This document shows positions 6,283-9,856 of a stretch of 9,856 bases of DNA, one piece after another. The position numbers and the translations under genes were made by a program. The stretch's first letter is position 1. Every line of letters begins with the position of its first letter. The stretch comes from Paracoccaceae bacterium (GTDB lineage: Bacteria > Pseudomonadota > Alphaproteobacteria > Rhodobacterales > Rhodobacteraceae): the NCBI GenBank assembly GCA_025458985.1, contig JALORM010000038.1, forward strand, positions 1-9,856, given 5' to 3'. Below the pieces are notes generated by a model. The model saw only the letters and a program-made list of their open reading frames with translations. It had not been told where the DNA came from and did not search any database.

Positions 6283-7976
6283 GGCCCGACCTCCAGCACG
6301 CTGTCGAAGGGGCCATGCGCGGCCTCGGCACCATGGGTCACGATCAGCCGCGTGGTCCCCGCGAAGCGCGCGTCGATCGCCGCAACGATGGCGCGGACGG
6401 TGGGCTCGTCCACCTCGGAGAGCGCCTCGTCCAGTGCCAGAACCCGGAACGGGGCCAGCAACGCGCGCGCGAGGCAGAGCCGCTGGCGCTCGCCCCCCGA
6501 AAGGGTCAGGCCGTCCTCGCCCAGGACCGTGTCGGGATCGAGCCGGGGCGCGAGGCGGACCAGCGCCAGCACCTCGGCCATCGCCGCGGGCGTTGCCTCG
6601 GCGTTCGTCAGCGCCAGGTTCTCCGCCACCGTGCCGCGCAGAACGAAGGGCCGCTGCGGCACCAGCGTCACGGCGCGGCGCAGGTCCTCGCGGCCGAGGT
6701 CGCGCAGGTCGGTGCCGTCGAGCAGCAGCCGCCCCGCCACGGGGTCGGCGTGGCGCTGCAGCAGCGCCAGCAGCGCCGACTTGCCCGCGCCGCTCGGCCC
6801 GGCGACGCGCACCTTGGCGCCGGGCGGGATCGCGGCTGTCAGGCCATCGAAGAGCACCCGCCCGCCCTGTTCGACCGCCACTCCCTCCAGCCGCAGCGCC
6901 CCCTGCCCCGCTGGCAGCGGGCGCGGTCGGGCGGGCCAGACCAGGGCCGGATCGGGCGCCATCACCTCGGCCAGCCGCGCCAGCGCCGCCCGCATCCGCG
7001 CCTGCGCGTGCCAGAGGCCGAGCAGCGTCTGTGTCGGGCCGGTGAGGAAGCCGAGATAGGCCAGGAACGCGATCAGCGCGCCCAGCTGCCATTCGCCCCG
7101 GATCACCATCAGCCCGCCGGCAAGGAAGATCGCCGCCCGCGCCAGCGCTGTGATCAGGACCGGCACGCCCCGCGTCAGCTCTCCGAAAAGCTGCGCCCGG
7201 ATCAGCGCGGCGTTGAGCCGCCCCTGCTGGGCGGTCAGGCCCTCCGTCACCGCCCCCTCGCCCCGCGCCGCCTGGATGCCGGGCAGGCCCGCCAGCATCT
7301 CGGCCAGGCGGCCCGCGAAGGCCCCGCGCTCGGCCCGCGTCTCGGCCGCCAGCCGCTCTGTCCGGGGGCGCGCCCAGGCGAGGAACGCCAGTTCCACCGG
7401 CGCGATCAGGCAGGCCAGCGCGGCAAGCTTGGGGTTCAGCACGAACAGCAGCGCCACGCCGCCCGCCAGCCGGACCAGCGCGCCCGACCCCGAGAGAAGC
7501 GCGGTGAAGGCGAACTGCTGCACCTCGCCCGCATCGCCGTCGAGCCGCGACAGCAGCTCGCCCGTCTGGTGGCGCGCCCGCCAGGCGGGGCTGCGGCCCA
7601 GCACCGCGCGCGCCAGCACCGCCCGCAGGTCGGCCAGCATCCCGACCGAGGCACGCATGTGCAGGACCGAGGTGAAGGCCCCAAGCACCAGTGCCGCCGC
7701 CCCGGCGGTGAAAAGCCAGGCGGTCCAGCGGACGAGCGCAGCGGGATCGCCCGCCACCAGCCCCTCGTCGATCACAAGCTTGGTCAGCCAGGGCGGCACC
7801 AGCGCCAGCCCCGCCGCCGCCAGCCCCAGCGCGAACAGCGCCGCCAGGCGCGGAAGGCGCGGCCGCAGGACGGGCCAGAGCCACGCCGCTGCCGCCCGAT
7901 CGAACAGCGCAGACAGCACGAGGCCCGGCCCCCGCGGGGGCCGGGCCGTTCCGGCAGGATCGGCGGGCGCCGTCAC
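6279..7976 (-). CDS. qhpF: QhpF, ABC exporter (fused membrane and ATPase domains)
   Basis: Encodes 565 residues, a half-transporter that should act as a homodimer. The membrane domain is about residues 40-325, with helices near 42-62, 84-103, 155-180, 183-201, 271-292 and 296-312. The ATPase domain begins near 358: Walker A GPSGAGKS at 393-400, Q-loop Gln441 in VPQRPF, signature LSGGERQR at 492-499, Walker B VLALDE at 512-517 with catalytic Glu517, and switch His548. All key residues are present, so it should be active. The layout matches type I exporters of the MsbA/CydCD type, without the N-terminal C39 peptidase found in many peptide exporters; the neighbouring QhpE supplies a protease in trans. 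In Paracoccus, QhpF is implicated in moving the processed gamma subunit across the inner membrane. It starts at GTG (7974-7976) overlapping the qhpB stop as GTGA, with a GGTGGA just upstream, and ends overlapping the qhpE start the same way. Confidence 0.9.
   Translation of the reverse strand: MTAPADPAGTARPPRGPGLVLSALFDRAAAAWLWPVLRPRLPRLAALFALGLAAAGLALVPPWLTKLVIDEGLVAGDPAALVRWTAWLFTAGAAALVLGAFTSVLHMRASVGMLADLRAVLARAVLGRSPAWRARHQTGELLSRLDGDAGEVQQFAFTALLSGSGALVRLAGGVALLFVLNPKLAALACLIAPVELAFLAWARPRTERLAAETRAERGAFAGRLAEMLAGLPGIQAARGEGAVTEGLTAQQGRLNAALIRAQLFGELTRGVPVLITALARAAIFLAGGLMVIRGEWQLGALIAFLAYLGFLTGPTQTLLGLWHAQARMRAALARLAEVMAPDPALVWPARPRPLPAGQGALRLEGVAVEQGGRVLFDGLTAAIPPGAKVRVAGPSGAGKSALLALLQRHADPVAGRLLLDGTDLRDLGREDLRRAVTLVPQRPFVLRGTVAENLALTNAEATPAAMAEVLALVRLAPRLDPDTVLGEDGLTLSGGERQRLCLARALLAPFRVLALDEALSEVDEPTVRAIVAAIDARFAGTTRLIVTHGAEAAHGPFDSVLEVGP
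6289..6294 (-). promoter_or_regulatory. Ribosome binding site fixing the qhpE GTG start
   Basis: Read on the minus strand the site is GGAGGT, a strong match to the anti-Shine-Dalgarno, 6 bases before the GTG at 6282. It lies inside the last codons of qhpF and is the main reason for choosing this GTG in a frame that stays open far upstream. Confidence 0.75.
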
Positions 7977-9049
7977 TCCACCGTGACGAGCTGGACCGTC
8001 GAGGTGCCCATGTCGCCGCCCGAGGGCACGCGCATCTCGCCGATCCGCTCCAGCGTCTGGGTGTCGTAGACCCCGATGTCGTCGTTGGTGCCGCCGACAT
8101 AGACCTCGGACCCGTCCGACGCGATGTTGATCGCGTAGTAGGTGTGCGGCAGGTCCACCCGCTTGATCAGCTCGTTCGTCGCCAGGTCGTGCTTGGACAG
8201 CTGCGTGTAGACGCCGTAGAGCTCGTTCGGCGCCTGCGGGTTGCGGATGCCCGAGAACATCAGCACCTCGAACGAGGCGAAGTCGGCGATCTCGGTCTCG
8301 CCCGTGGCGAGGTTCACCGTCTGCTGGCCCCAGACGAAATCGGCCATCTCGGACTGCGTCTCGTCGGTGAAGACGGCCGCGGTATAGAGCAGCATGAACT
8401 GGTCGTTCTGCGCGCCCTGCGGCCAGAAGGCCAGCACGTCGGGGCCGGAATAGGTCGGCCGGTCCCAGGACCGGTTGGGAATGGCGACCTCGATCGCGCC
8501 GGTCTGCGGGTCGACGCGGTAGACGTCGTGCCCGGCGATGTAGATCTCGCCCCCGTCGCCCGCCGCCATCAGGGTGGACCGGCGCGGCGCGGGGAACATC
8601 CGGTCGGGCTGCGCCTCGAGCCCCGCGTCGGTCTTGTAGACGGCGAGTTCCGGCTCCATCACCTCGTAACGGTCGATCAGGTGCCGCACGGGGTTGCGGA
8701 CGGTGTAGATCTCGGTCCCGTCGACCGACACGGCCAGCGAGCCGATCGAGCGGCGCTTGATCCCCTCTTCCGACTGACGCGCGAAAAACACCCTCTCGCA
8801 GGTCTGGATGTCGATGCCGACGACATCCTCCCAGCGGTTGACGAGCGCATAGGCGATGCGGCCGTCCTGGCTCATCTGGATCACGCCGGGGCTGGGGTTG
8901 GCGCCCAGGTCGCAGTCGGCGATCAGCTCGCGCGCCTTCGCGTCGAAGACATAGAGGTTGCCCGGACGGGCGATGGTGATCAGCAGGTCGCGCGCGGCGG
9001 CCGGAACGGCGGCCACGAGTGCGGCGGCGGTCAGGATGGCAAGTCTCAT
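7973..9049 (-). CDS. qhpB: QhpB, beta subunit of quinohemoprotein amine dehydrogenase
   Basis: Encodes 358 residues. Residues 1-19 are a Sec signal peptide: MR, a hydrophobic core, and an Ala-rich end (VPAAA) before Arg20-Asp21, so the mature protein of about 339 residues is periplasmic, the usual size of this subunit. The rest consists of repeated four-stranded blades with YVTN/propeller-like turns: 'GNLYVFDAKARELI', 'SQDGRIAYALV', 'SVDGTEIYTV', 'GEIYIAGHDVYRVDPQTG', 'NELYGVY', 'SDGSEVYVGGTNDDIGVYDTQT'. This matches the seven-bladed beta-propeller subunit that, with the diheme alpha subunit, encloses the small CTQ-bearing gamma subunit. Electrons from primary amine oxidation pass from CTQ to the hemes and on to a periplasmic acceptor. 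It starts 10 bases after the qhpC stop, with GAGG overlapping that TGA as Shine-Dalgarno, and its stop overlaps the qhpF start. Confidence 0.92.
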   Translation of the reverse strand: MRLAILTAAALVAAVPAAARDLLITIARPGNLYVFDAKARELIADCDLGANPSPGVIQMSQDGRIAYALVNRWEDVVGIDIQTCERVFFARQSEEGIKRRSIGSLAVSVDGTEIYTVRNPVRHLIDRYEVMEPELAVYKTDAGLEAQPDRMFPAPRRSTLMAAGDGGEIYIAGHDVYRVDPQTGAIEVAIPNRSWDRPTYSGPDVLAFWPQGAQNDQFMLLYTAAVFTDETQSEMADFVWGQQTVNLATGETEIADFASFEVLMFSGIRNPQAPNELYGVYTQLSKHDLATNELIKRVDLPHTYYAINIASDGSEVYVGGTNDDIGVYDTQTLERIGEMRVPSGGDMGTSTVQLVTVE

Positions 9050-9059
9050 GCGCGTGCCC

Positions 9060-9383
9060 TCAGGTGCTGGCGTCGTCGGGGAAGACCGTGCCGAGCGAGC
9101 GCCAGTCGCGGGCGGCGTTCGGTGCGTCGGCGTTCCAGTCGGGATAGGTCACCATCGTGTCGGGGACCTGCGCGGGCCACCAGCAGGGGTCGGAACAGCC
9201 GTAGAGGTCGGCCTCCATCGGCTGGCAGAGCGCGGCGACCCCGCCGAAGGGATCGACCTCCCACCCCGGGTCGAGCGTGGTGGCACAGCCCGCGGTCACG
9301 GTCTGCATCGCGCGGACCTCGTCCATCTTGTCTTCGGCGACCGCAGCCTGGACGCGCGCGGCCTTCTCGTTCAGCGGTTTCAT
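9060..9383 (-). CDS. qhpC: QhpC, gamma subunit carrying cysteine tryptophylquinone
   Basis: Encodes a 107-residue precursor. The first 26 residues (starting MKPLNEKAARVQAAV) are charged and helical with no hydrophobic core, so this is a maturation leader rather than a Sec signal. In mature numbering (precursor minus 26) the core fits the crystallographic QHNDH pattern exactly: Cys7-Glu16, Cys27-Asp33 and Cys41-Asp49 for the Cys-acidic thioethers, and Cys37-Trp43 for CTQ. In precursor numbering these are C33/E42, C53/D59, C67/D75 and C63/W69. Only four Cys are present and all are used. The strongest signature is 'LYGCSDPCWWPAQVPD'. QhpD is known to make the thioethers; Trp dihydroxylation is by QhpG, not in this window. 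The ATG at 9381-9383 overlaps the qhpD stop (ATGA), with AGGAGG 11 bases upstream. A longer in-frame open stretch to 9788 only shadows qhpD. Confidence 0.95.
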   Translation of the reverse strand: MKPLNEKAARVQAAVAEDKMDEVRAMQTVTAGCATTLDPGWEVDPFGGVAALCQPMEADLYGCSDPCWWPAQVPDTMVTYPDWNADAPNAARDWRSLGTVFPDDAST

Positions 9384-9856
9384 TTGCCGTTCGCCCTCCT
9401 CGGCGCGATATGGTCGTGGAAGTACCGGGGCGCCCGGGCGATCAGCTCGCCATAGACGCCGATGCCGAAGTCCACCCAGTCCCGCATCAGGTCGCAATAG
9501 TGGTAGGTGGGCTTCAGCGGGTCGCTGAAATGCGCGTAGGACTCGTGGTAGCAGCCCCCTGCGCAGAGGTTGCGGATGCGGCAGGTGGAACAGCCCTTGC
9601 CCGTCCGGTCGAGGCGGCTTTCCAGGAACCCCGCAAGGCGCTCCTTCTCGATGCCGCTGCGGACGTCGCCGTAGAGGTCCATGTCCGACCCCGTGAAGCG
9701 GTGGCAGAGGTTCAGGCCGCCTTCGTGGTCCACCGCCAGCATCCCGATGCCCGCCCCGCAGGGCAGCGCCTTCGACCGGCCCTCCCACAGGTCCTGCATC
9801 AGCTGGTGCATGTTGGAAAACCCGATGTTGCGCCCCCGCAGCGCCTCGTCGCGGTA
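9380..9856 (-). CDS. qhpD: QhpD, radical SAM/SPASM peptide-crosslinking enzyme (C-terminal part)
   Basis: The frame is open to the window edge, so only the C-terminal 158 residues are seen; the radical-SAM CX3CX2C barrel lies beyond 9856. What is visible is a complete SPASM domain: CX12GX4C in 'CGAGIGMLAVDHEGGLNLC', then CX2CX5CX3C in 'CSTCRIRNLCAGGC', then a lone Cys in 'HYCDL'. These seven Cys bind two auxiliary 4Fe-4S clusters, as in anSME and the sactipeptide/quinone-cofactor maturases. In Paracoccus, QhpD forms the three intrapeptidyl Cys-to-Asp/Glu methylene/methine thioethers in QhpC while the leader is attached. Being directly upstream of, and overlapping, a gamma-subunit gene makes the assignment firm despite truncation. 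The tail after the SPASM domain ('RDWVDFGIGVYGELIARAPRYFHDHI') is amphipathic. The stop overlaps the qhpC start by 4 bases. Confidence 0.93.
   Translation of the reverse strand, partial: YRDEALRGRNIGFSNMHQLMQDLWEGRSKALPCGAGIGMLAVDHEGGLNLCHRFTGSDMDLYGDVRSGIEKERLAGFLESRLDRTGKGCSTCRIRNLCAGGCYHESYAHFSDPLKPTYHYCDLMRDWVDFGIGVYGELIARAPRYFHDHIAPRRANGK
9395..9400 (-). promoter_or_regulatory. Strong Shine-Dalgarno of qhpC inside qhpD
   Basis: Minus-strand AGGAGG, 11 bases before the qhpC ATG, is a perfect consensus site though a little far from the start. It sits within qhpD coding sequence. A strong site here fits the need for more structural gamma subunit than modifying enzyme from the same message. 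Confidence 0.6.

Noticed and set aside
5937..8069. A 710-codon plus-strand frame opposite qhpE/qhpF/qhpB
   Set aside because: Antisense shadow: Arg/Gln/His-rich, no domains, and it crosses three genes firmly identified by catalytic motifs.

Overview
The window is very GC-rich, with almost every codon ending in G or C, and its genes are tightly packed and often overlap by 4 bases. Together with a quinohemoprotein amine dehydrogenase (qhp) operon, this points to an alphaproteobacterium, most likely of the Rhodobacteraceae (Paracoccus/Rhodobacter type). That placement is inferred from gene content and composition.

Layout. (1) 1-1751, plus strand: the C-terminal part of an ABC importer permease (BPD_transp_1/TauC-SsuC type), overlapped ATGA by a GT4-family glycosyltransferase. 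(2) 1847-4363, minus strand: a large CPA1-type Na+/H+ antiporter with a C-terminal cyclic-nucleotide-binding-like domain, convergent with the glycosyltransferase. (3) 4364-5459: about 1.1 kb with no convincing gene but with clear structure. It holds a 21-bp inverted repeat (4921-5006) capped by a second stem and followed by T5, a terminator-like hairpin facing the other way (5040-5070), and a tandem 11-bp-period repeat (5328-5347). (4) 5460-5648, plus strand: a 62-codon ORF of unknown function, tail to tail with the operon. (5) 5668-9856, minus strand: five consecutive genes of the qhp operon, transcribed right to left as qhpD (partial), qhpC, qhpB, qhpF, qhpE.

How the qhp genes work together (established for Paracoccus QHNDH; assigned here from motifs). 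The small gamma subunit QhpC carries a charged, non-Sec leader. The radical-SAM/SPASM enzyme QhpD installs Cys-to-Asp/Glu thioether bridges. A subtilisin-like protease, QhpE, removes the leader. The ABC exporter QhpF is implicated in moving the crosslinked peptide to the periplasm. There it carries cysteine tryptophylquinone (CTQ) and joins the beta-propeller subunit QhpB and the diheme subunit QhpA, which is not in the window and presumably lies upstream past 9856. All four Cys, the three acidic partners and the CTQ Trp of the gamma subunit are present at the expected spacing. The monooxygenase qhpG and regulator qhpR are not seen; downstream of qhpE the DNA switches to the convergent small ORF.

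The least explained part is 4600-5650: a folded RNA-like element, opposing terminator-like hairpins, a response-regulator-like tandem repeat and an unrecognised small protein gene next to a RiPP-like maturation operon.
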